From positions 1-64,000 of the forward strand of contig JBECLA010000062.1 in assembly GCA_040235565.1 (NCBI GenBank): DNA of 64,000 nt, given 5' to 3'. Shown piece by piece: positions 32,613 through 42,282 of the stretch. The DNA comes from JAHEIJ01 sp040235565 (GTDB taxonomy: Bacteria > Pseudomonadota > Gammaproteobacteria > UBA6429 > Thiohalophilaceae). The notes beneath the pieces were generated by a model. It worked only from the letters and a program-made list of their open reading frames with translations. It ran no database searches and was not told where the DNA came from. The position numbers and the translations under genes were made by a program. The stretch's first letter is position 1. Every line of letters begins with the position of its first letter.

Positions 32613-34439
32613 TTACTGGTGGTTAATTGATTGTAGCCAGTGCCTGCGGTTTGTATTTTGTGCCTCACTGCTGGCAGCATTGATCTCAAGATAACAGGTG
32701 TCAAGCGGGGCCTCAGTGAGTTGCAGATCAAATTCCATCAATTCATCCCGCCGAAAAGCATGGATTTTAACAGCGCTGCCGGGTGGATAAGTGCTAATCA
32801 GTTTCTCCAGCCTCTCCTTGTTTACCTTGATGCCATCCAGCGCCACGATCAGGTCATTGGCTGATAGGCCGGCGGCTTGAGCGGGTGCGTTGTCAAACAC
32901 CGCACTGAGCATGGCACCCGCGGGATCCGGCATAACACGAGCACCAAGTGTCACGACGGGTCTGGTGGTCGAATTTTCCCCTGGTTTACCCCCCTTGTCA
33001 TCGGCACTTTTGGCAGGTCGTAAGCAAAAATTGATGCCGAGTGGGGAGAAGATGTCTGCCAGCGGCAGGTCTTCAGTGCCATACAGATACTTGCTGAAGA
33101 AATCGGTCAGATCAATGCCGGCAACCTTGCTTGCCAGAGCTTCAATTTCTTTCTCTGCGAGGCCTTTCCCTGGTTTGCCATAGGTTTGCCACAAAAGCCG
33201 CATGAGGTCATCCAGGGATTTGTGTTGTTGTGTAGCCTGACGAATGGTCTGGTCCAGTGCCAGCGCAACCAGGCTGCCCTTGGTGTAATAGCTAACGATG
33301 TTATTCGGGGCGCTTTCATCCTGCTTGTAAAACTTGGTCCAGCTATCAAAACTGGATTCAGCGACGCTTTGCTTGAAGCGGCCGCTACCGCGCCAGACGC
33401 GTGTCATGGTTTGCCCCAGGAGTTCCAGATAGGATGCCTCGTCAATCATCCCGCTGCGTGCCAGTGCCAGATCATCGTAATAGGCAGTGATGCCTTCAAA
33501 AGCCCAGAGCTGCCGGGTATGGCTTTCGCGCGATAAATCGTAAGGTGTAAAGGCCGCGGGTTTGATTCGCTTTACGTTCCAGGTGTGGAAATATTCATGA
33601 CTGCACAAGCCGAGAAAGCTGCGATAATTTTCAGTGACCCTGTCTTCCCCGACAAGCGGAAGATCATTCCGGCTACACAGCAGGCTGGTGGAAGCGCGGT
33701 GCTCCAGGCCACCATAACCTTCCCCCACGGCCATCACCAGAAAAACATAACGGTCAATGGGTGGTAATTCGCCAAACAAATGGATATGTGTAGTACAAAT
33801 CTTTTGCAGATCCGCGCTTAAGCGCGACAAGTCAGCGCGGTGTTGCCCGGTAATGATGATGTCGTGGGGCACCCCGCCGGCTTCAAAGCTTGCCAGGCTG
33901 AATTCGCCCATCTCTACCGGATGATCGACCAGTTCATCGTAATTGGCCGCCTGATACAGGCCGAAACCATAGAGACTGGCGCCCGCGGATGACATCGCCG
34001 TGGCAACACGCCAGTTCTTGTAGGCGGGACCCGCTGGCGGCTGGATATCGATCTGGCAGTTCCTGTCTTCCTGTCCGTGTACCTGGAGAAACACGCTGGT
34101 ACCGTTGAAATAGGCATGGGTTTGATCGAGATGTGCCGTACGCACCGACAGATCCCAGGCATAGACTTCATATGACAATGTTATGGGTTGATCCGTGGGA
34201 TCGCATTGCCAGGTACTTTTATCCAGCTTGATGATGTCATGGGGCTGCCCGTTGACTTCAGCACGCAAGCTGACAATATTTCGGGCAAAATCCCGGATCA
34301 TGTAACTGCCCGGAATCCACGCCGGGAGTGAGACGCGCTGGCCGAGGGGATCGGGATGGTTGATGAGGCAACGCACCCTGAAAAGATGTGCTTCAGGTTG
34401 TAGCGGGTAAATCAGGTACTGGATAGCGGATTCGGTCAT
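32613..34439 (-). CDS. M61 family aminopeptidase with PDZ domain
   Basis: A 608-residue glycyl-aminopeptidase-like enzyme of family M61. The zinc motif HEYFH (His281, Glu282, His285) is preceded by the GLEHRAST segment and followed by the NVKRIKP motif. A PDZ domain lies in the C-terminal quarter (residues about 490-580). No signal peptide is visible, so it is cytoplasmic unless exported in another way. It is in the minus-strand group after the DUF4870 gene. Confidence 0.9.
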   Translation of the reverse strand: MTESAIQYLIYPLQPEAHLFRVRCLINHPDPLGQRVSLPAWIPGSYMIRDFARNIVSLRAEVNGQPHDIIKLDKSTWQCDPTDQPITLSYEVYAWDLSVRTAHLDQTHAYFNGTSVFLQVHGQEDRNCQIDIQPPAGPAYKNWRVATAMSSAGASLYGFGLYQAANYDELVDHPVEMGEFSLASFEAGGVPHDIIITGQHRADLSRLSADLQKICTTHIHLFGELPPIDRYVFLVMAVGEGYGGLEHRASTSLLCSRNDLPLVGEDRVTENYRSFLGLCSHEYFHTWNVKRIKPAAFTPYDLSRESHTRQLWAFEGITAYYDDLALARSGMIDEASYLELLGQTMTRVWRGSGRFKQSVAESSFDSWTKFYKQDESAPNNIVSYYTKGSLVALALDQTIRQATQQHKSLDDLMRLLWQTYGKPGKGLAEKEIEALASKVAGIDLTDFFSKYLYGTEDLPLADIFSPLGINFCLRPAKSADDKGGKPGENSTTRPVVTLGARVMPDPAGAMLSAVFDNAPAQAAGLSANDLIVALDGIKVNKERLEKLISTYPPGSAVKIHAFRRDELMEFDLQLTEAPLDTCYLEINAASSEAQNTNRRHWLQSINHQ

Positions 34440-34518
34440 GTCAGATTTCAGCTATTGTGGTTGGCGAATGAATACCCGGTGACGGAAGCAGGGGTGTAGG
34501 ATAGCTTGCTATGAAACT

Positions 34519-35343
34519 TCATGGAGCGGCATCAACTTTCAGATAGATGAGTGATGCCGGTGTCGCTGGGTTGCGGTGTTGTTGAAGCTGTTTTTTATCC
34601 ATCTGAACCTGGCTGCCTGTATTGGTATCAATGCCAATCCAGCTGCCGAGGCGGGTTATGGTTTGCTTTTCCGGCTGGTAGTAAAGTTGCTGACCTTCAC
34701 CGGTCTGGCTCGCGGCTTCATAAAATGGCTGGATCGTTAATGTTATGTTTTCATCCGAAAGCTGTGGACGAAGACGCAGCCCCTGATTAACTTGTCGATA
34801 ATGCACTGATTCAGTAATAGTGCCATCCGGATTACGTGTGCGTTGTATTACCGGGATCGCCTGGCCGCTACGGATCACCGACCATCGATCCGGTAAGACT
34901 TTGATAACCTGGATTCCACCCGCTACTTGCTGGCCGGTGGTCTTATAGACTTGGGTGGTGTCAGAGGCTGTGATGGCGCGTTGATTGGCCGATTTCTGAT
35001 CTGTAGTATCTGAAAGTGAAGTGGCTGTTGTCGTATCCTGTTGTAACACGGACGGATCCAGGGATACGGTGATCTGCAGTTGTTGTAGCGGGGCATCCAG
35101 ATCGGCAATCATTTGTTTAATCTGCGGCATATTCCCGGCAGTGGTTTTCAAGATAATTTTATAACCTTCACCCCGAATCACGGCGTTCTCCGGCAGTAAC
35201 GGTTCCACCAGGGGAAGGATATCCCCGGCGGGTTTATGTTCCAGCTTGATGGTTTCCAGCAGCATGGCTTCGCCCTGTCCCAGGACAGAGGTATTGCCTG
35301 TCAGCAGAAGCAGTAATGTCACAAGCAGAAAATACTGCCTCAT
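34519..35343 (-). CDS. Exported secretin-N-domain-like protein
   Basis: A 274-residue exported protein. Signal peptide at residues 1-22 (MRQYFLLVTLLLLLTGNTSV). It then has one secretin/NolW-like beta-alpha repeat (LETIKLEHKPAGDILPLVEPLL and IKQMIADLDAPLQQLQI), with a Ser/Thr/Gln-rich middle and a C-terminal beta domain resembling the secretin core start (RLRPQLSDENITLTIQ). It lacks the full secretin channel. It may be a pilotin-like or assembly accessory protein. Its ATG overlaps the upstream gene's stop by four bases. Confidence 0.75.
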   Translation of the reverse strand: MRQYFLLVTLLLLLTGNTSVLGQGEAMLLETIKLEHKPAGDILPLVEPLLPENAVIRGEGYKIILKTTAGNMPQIKQMIADLDAPLQQLQITVSLDPSVLQQDTTTATSLSDTTDQKSANQRAITASDTTQVYKTTGQQVAGGIQVIKVLPDRWSVIRSGQAIPVIQRTRNPDGTITESVHYRQVNQGLRLRPQLSDENITLTIQPFYEAASQTGEGQQLYYQPEKQTITRLGSWIGIDTNTGSQVQMDKKQLQQHRNPATPASLIYLKVDAAP

Positions 35344-35852
35344 ATATGCAACCTGCGAAGATTGGGATCCGGCTCGCTGATATTCCAGACCTCGTTGAAA
35401 AAAGCCATCAACTCACGGGCCTGAACGGGGTCATTGAAATTCGCGATGCCTTCATAGCGGTCCGCGTAACGCCGCTTGATAATACCGCGTTCGTCAAACA
35501 CCATATAGGCTTCATTATATTCCCGGTAGTGGGAATGAATTGTACGGATACCGATCATGCTGCTTAAACGACGAGACAGCTCGATGACCCGGTGGCCATA
35601 TTTGATCAATGGCTCTACGTCTTTGAGCAGCAGGCGGATTTGACAACGGGGGTGTTGTACCGCCAGTTGAGAGAGGGCATGGATAAATTCACCGGTGTCA
35701 TACAGCCGACCATCGAGGTGACGCGACAGAATAGCGACATCTCGCCGCGACTGTTGCAGCATCTGTAACGCAAGTTGATAATTATCGCTACTGGTTTCCA
35801 GCGTCAACAGTTGGTTATGGCTGCCTAGTTGGTGGTGTGTCAAATCTTGCAT
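35340..35852 (-). CDS. Uncharacterised protein (170 aa), DUF7931-like
   Basis: A 170-residue soluble protein, possibly of the DUF7931/phospholipase-D-like C-terminal type (SRRDVAILSRHLDGRLYDTGEFIHAL, IRLLLKDVEPLIKYGHRVIEL, NFNDPVQARELMAFFNEVW). No HKD motif is evident. In related genomes such domains follow acetyltransferases, and a GNAT gene is encoded directly upstream here, supporting co-function. It is coupled to the secretin-N-like gene by a four-base overlap. Confidence 0.72.
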   Translation of the reverse strand: MQDLTHHQLGSHNQLLTLETSSDNYQLALQMLQQSRRDVAILSRHLDGRLYDTGEFIHALSQLAVQHPRCQIRLLLKDVEPLIKYGHRVIELSRRLSSMIGIRTIHSHYREYNEAYMVFDERGIIKRRYADRYEGIANFNDPVQARELMAFFNEVWNISEPDPNLRRLHI

Positions 35853-35881
35853 TTACTCGTTAATTATCCAGCGTGATCTGG

Positions 35882-36310
35882 TCAGGATAAAGGGCGTTCC
35901 ATATAGCGATGCGGGATGCCAGCATCCATGAATTCTTTACCCGTCGCCTCGAAACCATGGTGTTTATAAAAGCCGACTGCTGTTGTTTGGGCATGGAGAT
36001 AGACCCTGGCCAGTTGTTTTTGCCGGGCCACTGACAACAGTTCCTTTAGCATAGCGGATCCGACCCCCTGGTGACGCCATGCCGGTAATACTGCCATACG
36101 ACCGATATGGCCAGTCGCCAGCATCCGCGCCGTACCAATCACCTGTGCGTTTTTGTCCAGCGCGACAACATGGATTGCCGCAGCATCCAGTCCGTCCCAT
36201 TCCAGTTCCACGGGAACATGTTGCTCCTGGATAAATACGGTTTCACGCACGGTCTTGATCCCCGGTGTGGCAAGAAATTCAGCTTGTTGAACAGCGAATT
36301 CAGATGGCAT
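35882..36310 (-). CDS. GNAT-family N-acetyltransferase
   Basis: An acetyltransferase of 142 residues starting at MPSEFAVQQAEF. An alternative ATG at 36328 would extend it by six residues and increase overlap with the upstream gene roxA. The acetyl-CoA binding loop is RHQGVGSAML and the late motif is YLHAQTTAVGFYKHHGF. The family member resembles ElaA/YitI-type small enzymes. It overlaps the end of roxA by 11 bases, so it is translated from the same transcript. Confidence 0.86.
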   Translation of the reverse strand: MPSEFAVQQAEFLATPGIKTVRETVFIQEQHVPVELEWDGLDAAAIHVVALDKNAQVIGTARMLATGHIGRMAVLPAWRHQGVGSAMLKELLSVARQKQLARVYLHAQTTAVGFYKHHGFEATGKEFMDAGIPHRYMERPLS

Positions 36311-37460
36311 CGGGAAATTCCACCGCACCCATGTTATAGAGTCTGGTCAAGAGTTCACGCGCCGGGTTCTCGGTCATATACGGAGCAAGACAGGCAAGCG
36401 AATAACGTCGTTGATCACACAGCAGGGCAACGAGCCTGGCAAGTTCGGTGGTCACTGCTATTTCCTGCCCATCGATGTACAGCCAGACGGCTGTCGCATT
36501 TTGTATGAAAGCAAAACGACAGAATTCATTGCGCCATAATTCCCCCCTGGTGGCAAGTTGGGTCCGGAATGCCTCGGGTTGTAACTGTATCTCGGGTGCC
36601 ACTGACATTGATTGGGGCGGGGGTTCGGTGATATAGCGACCGAACCAGCGATCAATCTGTTCATTACTGACGAACTGCTGGCGAATGATGTTGCGAATCC
36701 GTTCGCGTGCGGTAGCATCAATTTCGCCACAATGTTGCTGGAGTTGTAATTCAGGATCCTGATACAGCAGTTGATCGGCCAGCGGCACAATTTGATCGTC
36801 TGTCCAGGCACTTAACAACTCGGCGTAACGAGGGGCACGAAAACCTACAGAGAATGTCAGGCAGGGTTCCAGCGCCACACCATGATGGGCGACGTTGGGT
36901 GGCAGGTAAAGCATGTCGCCGGGCATTAAATCCCATTCCTCTTCGGGATCAAATCCGCGCAGGATGTCCAGTTCGGTGTTATCCCAGCGGTCAAACTGAC
37001 TGGTGTCCCGGGTCGTGATTTGCCAGCGGCGGGTGCCCGATCCCTGTAGCAGGAACACATCGTACTGATCCACGTGCGGTCCCACAGAGCCCTGAGGCGG
37101 GGCATAACTGACCATGACATCATCGATGCGCCAGCCGGGGATAAAGGTAAACTGATCCAGCAATTCCGCCAGTTGGGGCACGAGCTGGTTGGCGTGTTGT
37201 ACCAGCAGTGTCCAGTGGCTCGCCGGCAATTGGCTAAAACGGGATTCCTCAAACGGGCCGTGCTCCAGTTGCCAGGGAGCGGCCCCGTCTTTCTCGAGGA
37301 TCAGACGGGACTCGACGTCTGTTTCACAGGCCAGGCCGGCCAGTTCATCAGGGGAGAGCGGGGAGACAAAGTCGGGAATGGCCTGGCGGATGAGTAACGG
37401 TTTTTTCTGCCAGTAGTGCTGCAGAAAATCCTGCGCCGTGAGCCCGCCGAGTAATTGCAT
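36300..37460 (-). CDS. roxA: RoxA-type ribosomal oxygenase (YcfD), L16 arginine hydroxylase
   Basis: A 386-residue JmjC/cupin oxygenase. It hydroxylates a conserved arginine of ribosomal protein uL16. Iron ligands are His129 and Asp131 in GPHVDQYDV, with the distal His192 or His193 in PPNVAHHGVAL. The winged-helix-like C-terminal domain of RoxA is present (residues about 270-386). It lies 20 bases after purB in the same direction, as in many gammaproteobacteria, and overlaps the following GNAT gene. Confidence 0.9.
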   Translation of the reverse strand: MQLLGGLTAQDFLQHYWQKKPLLIRQAIPDFVSPLSPDELAGLACETDVESRLILEKDGAAPWQLEHGPFEESRFSQLPASHWTLLVQHANQLVPQLAELLDQFTFIPGWRIDDVMVSYAPPQGSVGPHVDQYDVFLLQGSGTRRWQITTRDTSQFDRWDNTELDILRGFDPEEEWDLMPGDMLYLPPNVAHHGVALEPCLTFSVGFRAPRYAELLSAWTDDQIVPLADQLLYQDPELQLQQHCGEIDATARERIRNIIRQQFVSNEQIDRWFGRYITEPPPQSMSVAPEIQLQPEAFRTQLATRGELWRNEFCRFAFIQNATAVWLYIDGQEIAVTTELARLVALLCDQRRYSLACLAPYMTENPARELLTRLYNMGAVEFPDAI

Positions 37461-37480
37461 GCTGTAATCAGACTATCGGC

Positions 37481-38848
37481 TCAGATTTTTTTGGCCTGTT
37501 CGGTGGCATTACCAATATAGCTGGCGGGGGTCATCTTGATCAGCCGTTGTTTCTCCGTTTCCGGTATCGCGAGGGATTCGATAAAGGCTTGCAGGGTTGC
37601 GGCAGTCACCCGCTGGCCCCGTGTCAGCTCCTTGAGTTTCTCATAGGGTTTTTCGATGCCGTAACGACGCATCACGGTCTGGATCGGCTCGGCCAGGACT
37701 TCCCAGTTAGCATCCAGCACGGCGGCGGTGCGTGCCTGATCCACTTCCAGCTTGCTGATACCCCGCAAACTGGACTGATAGGCGATCACGCTGTGCGCCA
37801 GCCCCACGCCCAGGTTGCGCAGTACCGTGGAATCTGTCAGATCCCGTTGCAGACGGGAAATCGGCAGCTTCTGTGCCAGATGACTGAAAATAGCATTCGC
37901 CAGTCCCAGGTTGCCTTCCGAATTTTCAAAATCGATGGGGTTCACCTTGTGCGGCATGGTAGACGAACCGACTTCCCCGGCAATGGTTTTCTGTTTGAAG
38001 AAACCTGATGCGATATAGCTCCAGATATCGCGGTCAAAATCCAGTAGCACGGTGTTAAACCGGGCCAGGGCATCAAACAGTTCCGCGATATAATCATGCG
38101 GTTCAATCTGAATGGTGTAGGGATTCCATGTCAGGCCGAGCGATTCGACAAATTCCCCGGCCAGCTTCGCCCAGTCCAGTTCAGGATAGGCGGCGAGGTG
38201 GGCATTGTAATTACCCACGGCGCCGTTGATTTTACCGAGCAGGGCGACATCCGCCACCTGTTGGCGTTGCCGTTGCAGCCGATATGCCACATTCGCCATT
38301 TCCTTGCCCACAGTCGTGGGGGAGGCAGGCTGGCCATGCGTGTGAGACAACATGGGGACAGCGGCATGGTCATGCGCCATCTGCCGTATCGCCTCGATCA
38401 GTTCATCCAGTTGCGGCAGTATCACCTGGTTGCGGCCTTCGCGCAGCATTAACGCGTAAGCGAGGTTATTAATATCCTCCGACGTGCAGGCGAAGTGCAC
38501 AAATTCTCCGACCGCCTCCAGTTCGGCATTCCCGGCGATCTTTTCCTTGATGAAATACTCCACGGCTTTGACGTCGTGGTTGGTCGTGCGTTCGATGTTC
38601 TTGACCCGCTGCGCATCTTCTTCGGAAAAATTGTCCACCAGGCCATCCAGAATATGGCTGGCGTGCTCACTGAAGGCCGGGATTTCCGCAATGCCGGGAC
38701 AGGCCGCCAGATACTGTAGCCAGCGAATTTCCACCAGGACGCGATGATGAATCAGGCCAAACTCGCTGAAAATCGGGCGCAGATCTTCAGTCTTGCTGGC
38801 GTAGCGGCCATCAATGGGGGAAACGGCGGTAAGGCTGCTTAAGTCCAT
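37481..38848 (-). CDS. purB: Adenylosuccinate lyase
   Basis: A 455-residue enzyme of purine synthesis: it splits SAICAR and adenylosuccinate with release of fumarate. The fumarase/aspartase superfamily signature is GSSTMPHKVNP, and the catalytic histidine region is SHTHGQPASPTT. The length is typical of the E. coli-type enzyme. The gene heads the minus-strand group purB-roxA-GNAT. In enteric bacteria purB neighbours hflD-mnmA; here acnA lies between. Confidence 0.96.
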   Translation of the reverse strand: MDLSSLTAVSPIDGRYASKTEDLRPIFSEFGLIHHRVLVEIRWLQYLAACPGIAEIPAFSEHASHILDGLVDNFSEEDAQRVKNIERTTNHDVKAVEYFIKEKIAGNAELEAVGEFVHFACTSEDINNLAYALMLREGRNQVILPQLDELIEAIRQMAHDHAAVPMLSHTHGQPASPTTVGKEMANVAYRLQRQRQQVADVALLGKINGAVGNYNAHLAAYPELDWAKLAGEFVESLGLTWNPYTIQIEPHDYIAELFDALARFNTVLLDFDRDIWSYIASGFFKQKTIAGEVGSSTMPHKVNPIDFENSEGNLGLANAIFSHLAQKLPISRLQRDLTDSTVLRNLGVGLAHSVIAYQSSLRGISKLEVDQARTAAVLDANWEVLAEPIQTVMRRYGIEKPYEKLKELTRGQRVTAATLQAFIESLAIPETEKQRLIKMTPASYIGNATEQAKKI

Positions 38849-39055
38849 GAATTCTCCGGATTTTTATTATCGCTGCGAGTAAGCGCGAATTTTACACCAT
38901 TCCCGTCGGAGTGTCCGCACGCCCGACGTCCGAAAAAATGTCGGCGACGGGTTGCGATCGCGAATTATGAGATGAACGGGAATTGAAGATATAGAAGAGG
39001 ACGCGCGTTGCGAAACGTCTAACGCGGCAGGAAAACCCATGCCAGTGAACCGGTT

Positions 39056-39247
39056 TCAGATCTGACGGTAGATCAAGCCGGGGTGCAGCATCACTTCATT
39101 TTCATGGGGTTGATCCAGCAGACAACCTTCACAGTCACATTTTGCCAGGCGATCGTAGCGATATTTGTAGCCATTGCTTTCGATCGTTTCATATATGGGT
39201 GTACCCAGATGACTGCCGATTTTGGGTCCGTAGTGTAGTTTTTCCAT
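39056..39247 (-). CDS. Small uncharacterised protein (63 aa)
   Basis: An unrecognised 63-residue protein with a CX1CX2C cluster (CDCEGC) in the middle, flanked by a tyrosine-rich segment (NGYKYRYDRL) and ending HPGLIYRQI. The cysteine cluster may bind a metal (inference). A GAGG ribosome binding site fits the ATG. It stands alone in the 600-base gap between purB and the aconitase terminator. Confidence 0.65.
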   Translation of the reverse strand: MEKLHYGPKIGSHLGTPIYETIESNGYKYRYDRLAKCDCEGCLLDQPHENEVMLHPGLIYRQI

Positions 39248-39400
39248 CACAAGTGCCTCGGTCTTACCTCACAGCCTCTTCAATAATTCTATCGACGCAG
39301 GACAACCGGGCTTTAGGTTTTTTCTCTGCATGACAGGCACTTAGCGCGGATTTGTGATCGCGGTCGCATCCCCCGGCCAGGATGGTTGCGAGAGGCGCAA

Positions 39401-39426
39401 GAAAAAACCCCGGCCGGCGCCGGGGT
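39401..39426 (-). terminator. Terminator of acnA
   Basis: On the minus strand ACCCCGGC / GCCGGGGT form an 8-base stem with a GCCG loop, followed by a run of six T. It lies 28 bases after the acnA stop codon. Confidence 0.92.
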
Positions 39427-39453
39427 GCATGGTGAGGGTAAATAAACGCGTGT

Positions 39454-42114
39454 TCAGGCTGCCAACTGGCGCAGGACATACTGGAGAATGCCGCCATGGC
39501 GGTAGTATTCAATTTCCTGCGGGGTGTCGATGCGGACGCGGGCGGTGAAGGTCGTGGTCTGGCCGTCCTCAGCGGTCGCCGTGACCGTGACTTCCTTGAC
39601 CGTGCCGTCATCCAGGCCTTCGATATTGAACACTTCACGGCCGGTTAGCCCCAGGGATGCGGCAGACTCTCCGTGCTTGAATTGCAGTGGCAGGATCCCC
39701 ATGCCAACCAGGTTGGAGCGGTGGATGCGTTCATAACTTTCCGCAATGACGGCCCGTATCCCCAGCAGACGAGGCCCTTTGGCGGCCCAGTCACGGGATG
39801 AACCGGAACCGTATTCTTTGCCGGCCAGTACGATCAGCGGTACCTTGTCCCGCTGGTATTTCATCGCCGCGTCGAAAATACTCATGGCTTCGCCATCGGG
39901 CAAGTGCAGGGTCACCCCGCCTTCGGTGCCAGGTGCCAGCAGGTTGCGCAGGCGGATATTGGCAAAGGTGCCGCGCATCATCACTTCGTGGTTACCCCGG
40001 CGTGAACCCAGTGAATTGAAGTCTTTTTGTGCCACACCATTATCGAGCAGGTACATTCCGGCGGGACTGTCTGGTTTGATCGCCCCGGCAGGAGAAATAT
40101 GGTCAGTGGTGACCGAATCACCCAGCAAGGCCAGGACCCGCGCACCCTGAATGTCAGTGATGACGCCCGCCTCTTTACTCATCCCGGCGAAATAGGGCGG
40201 GTTCTTCACATAGGTGGATTGCTCATCCCATGCAAACAATTGGCCTTCGGGGGAGGCCAGATTCAACCACCGGTCTTCGCCTTTGTAGACTTCAGCATAG
40301 GTTGCGGTGAACTCATCACGATTGACGCTATTCAGCACCACATCCTGAATTTCCTGCTGGCTGGGCCAGATATCTTTCAGGAACACATCATTGCCCTTGC
40401 TGTCCTGGCCGATGGGATCGTTATACAGATCAATATTCATGGTACCCGCCAGGGCGTAGGCGACGACCAGTGGCGGGGAGGCCAGATAATTCATGCGCAC
40501 TTCGGCATGCACCCGGCCTTCAAAGTTGCGGTTGCCGGATAGCACGGAACAGACGGACAGGTTACCGTCGCTGATGGCCTGTGACACGGCTTCCGGCAAA
40601 GGACCGGAGTTACCGATGCAGGTGGCACAGCCATAACCCACGACATTGAAACCCAGGGTTTCCAGATCATCCAGCAGTCCGGCCTGGTGTAAATATTCCG
40701 TGACCACCCGGGAGCCGGGGGCGAGCGAGGTTTTGACCCAGGGCTTGCTGCGTAAACCCAGGGCCGCGGCTTTTCTTGCCACCAGGCCGGCACCGAGCAT
40801 GACCGAGGGATTGGAGGTATTGGTACACGAAGTAATGGAGGCGATCACCACGGCCCCATCATCCAGGGTTACCGCTTCATCCCTGATGGTGGTCTGGCTG
40901 GGTTGACTCTGGATGTTCCTTTCCTGTTTCAAATCGGCCAGGGCCCGGGTAAACATTGCCTGGGCGTTGCGCAGGGGGACACGATCCTGGGGACGTTTCG
41001 GGCCGGCCAGGCTGGGTTCGATGGTCCCCATATCCAGTTCCACCACGCTGGAATACTCGGCCTCCGGCTGGCCGGGACTGCGATACAGGCCCTGCTCGGT
41101 GGCATAGGCCTGGACCAGTGCCAGTTGTTCGTCGCTGCGACCGGTGAGGCGTAAATAGTTAATGGTTTCGCCATCGATCGGGAAAATCCCGCAGGTCGCG
41201 CCGTATTCCGGTGCCATGTTGGCCAGGGTGGCCCGGTCGGCGAGGGACAGATGGTCCAGACCGTCCCCAAAGAATTCCACAAACTTGCCGACCACGCCGT
41301 GTTGACGCAGCATTTCGACCACGGTCAGCACCAGGTCCGTGGCAGTCGCGCCTTCGGGTAACTGGCCGGTGAGTTTGAAACCGACGACTTGCGGAATCAG
41401 CATCGAGACCGGCTGCCCCAGCATGGCGGCTTCGGCTTCAATCCCGCCGACGCCCCAGCCAAGCACACCCAGGCCGTTGACCATGGTGGTATGCGAATCG
41501 GTGCCCACCAGGGTATCCGGGTAGGCTTGCAGCACACCGTTGTTTTCCTGGGCGAACACCACGCGGGCGAGGTATTCGATGTTGACCTGATGCACGATGC
41601 CGGTATCCGGCGGCACGACTTTAAAGTTTGAGAAGGCTTTCTGGCCCCACTTGAGGAAGCTGTAGCGCTCCTGATTCCGCTGGTACTCGATTTCGGCGTT
41701 CTTTTGTACGGCATCGGCTGTCCCGAACACATCGATCTGTACCGAGTGATCAATCACCAGTTCAGCCGGTTGCAAGGGGTTGATCTTTTTGGGATCGCCA
41801 CCCAATTGCTGCATGGCTTCCCGCATGGCGGCCAGATCCACCACCGCCGGGACCCCGGTAAAATCCTGCATCAGTACCCGGGCCGGGGTATAGGCGATCT
41901 CCTTGCTGGGTTCGGCTTCCGGGTCCCAGGCTGCCATGGCGCTGATGTCTTCCTTGGTGACGCTGCTGCCGTCTTCATGGCGTAACAGATTTTCCAGGAG
42001 GATCTTCAGGGAAAAGGGCAGGCGTTCGCTGCCGGGGACGGCATCCAGCCGGTAAATTTCGTGATCCTTACCGTTGACCGTCAAAATGGAACGCGCATCG
42101 AAACTGTTGCTCAT
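39454..42114 (-). CDS. acnA: Aconitate hydratase A
   Basis: An 886-residue aconitase of the AcnA/IRP1 type that converts citrate to isocitrate in the TCA cycle. The [4Fe-4S] cysteines are in ITSCTNTSNPS and GYGCATCIGNSG. The domain-4 swivel region (GSSRDWAAKGP) is complete. The start MSNSFDARS was chosen for the AAGGAG ribosome binding site; an in-frame ATG 42 bases upstream is less likely. A terminator follows the gene. Confidence 0.95.
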   Translation of the reverse strand: MSNSFDARSILTVNGKDHEIYRLDAVPGSERLPFSLKILLENLLRHEDGSSVTKEDISAMAAWDPEAEPSKEIAYTPARVLMQDFTGVPAVVDLAAMREAMQQLGGDPKKINPLQPAELVIDHSVQIDVFGTADAVQKNAEIEYQRNQERYSFLKWGQKAFSNFKVVPPDTGIVHQVNIEYLARVVFAQENNGVLQAYPDTLVGTDSHTTMVNGLGVLGWGVGGIEAEAAMLGQPVSMLIPQVVGFKLTGQLPEGATATDLVLTVVEMLRQHGVVGKFVEFFGDGLDHLSLADRATLANMAPEYGATCGIFPIDGETINYLRLTGRSDEQLALVQAYATEQGLYRSPGQPEAEYSSVVELDMGTIEPSLAGPKRPQDRVPLRNAQAMFTRALADLKQERNIQSQPSQTTIRDEAVTLDDGAVVIASITSCTNTSNPSVMLGAGLVARKAAALGLRSKPWVKTSLAPGSRVVTEYLHQAGLLDDLETLGFNVVGYGCATCIGNSGPLPEAVSQAISDGNLSVCSVLSGNRNFEGRVHAEVRMNYLASPPLVVAYALAGTMNIDLYNDPIGQDSKGNDVFLKDIWPSQQEIQDVVLNSVNRDEFTATYAEVYKGEDRWLNLASPEGQLFAWDEQSTYVKNPPYFAGMSKEAGVITDIQGARVLALLGDSVTTDHISPAGAIKPDSPAGMYLLDNGVAQKDFNSLGSRRGNHEVMMRGTFANIRLRNLLAPGTEGGVTLHLPDGEAMSIFDAAMKYQRDKVPLIVLAGKEYGSGSSRDWAAKGPRLLGIRAVIAESYERIHRSNLVGMGILPLQFKHGESAASLGLTGREVFNIEGLDDGTVKEVTVTATAEDGQTTTFTARVRIDTPQEIEYYRHGGILQYVLRQLAA

Positions 42115-42282
42115 GGGGACTCCTTGGAAAATCGATTCTTCTACCGCAGTGGGCAAACTGGGCGGGATTATACGCGAATCCGGACGGGGCTTGGATGCAA
42201 AGCGGCGAAAATCTGGGAAATTGAAACGGGGATGAACGCCCCGAGCGAACCACAGTGCCGGTTACACCCACGCCGATTGGGA

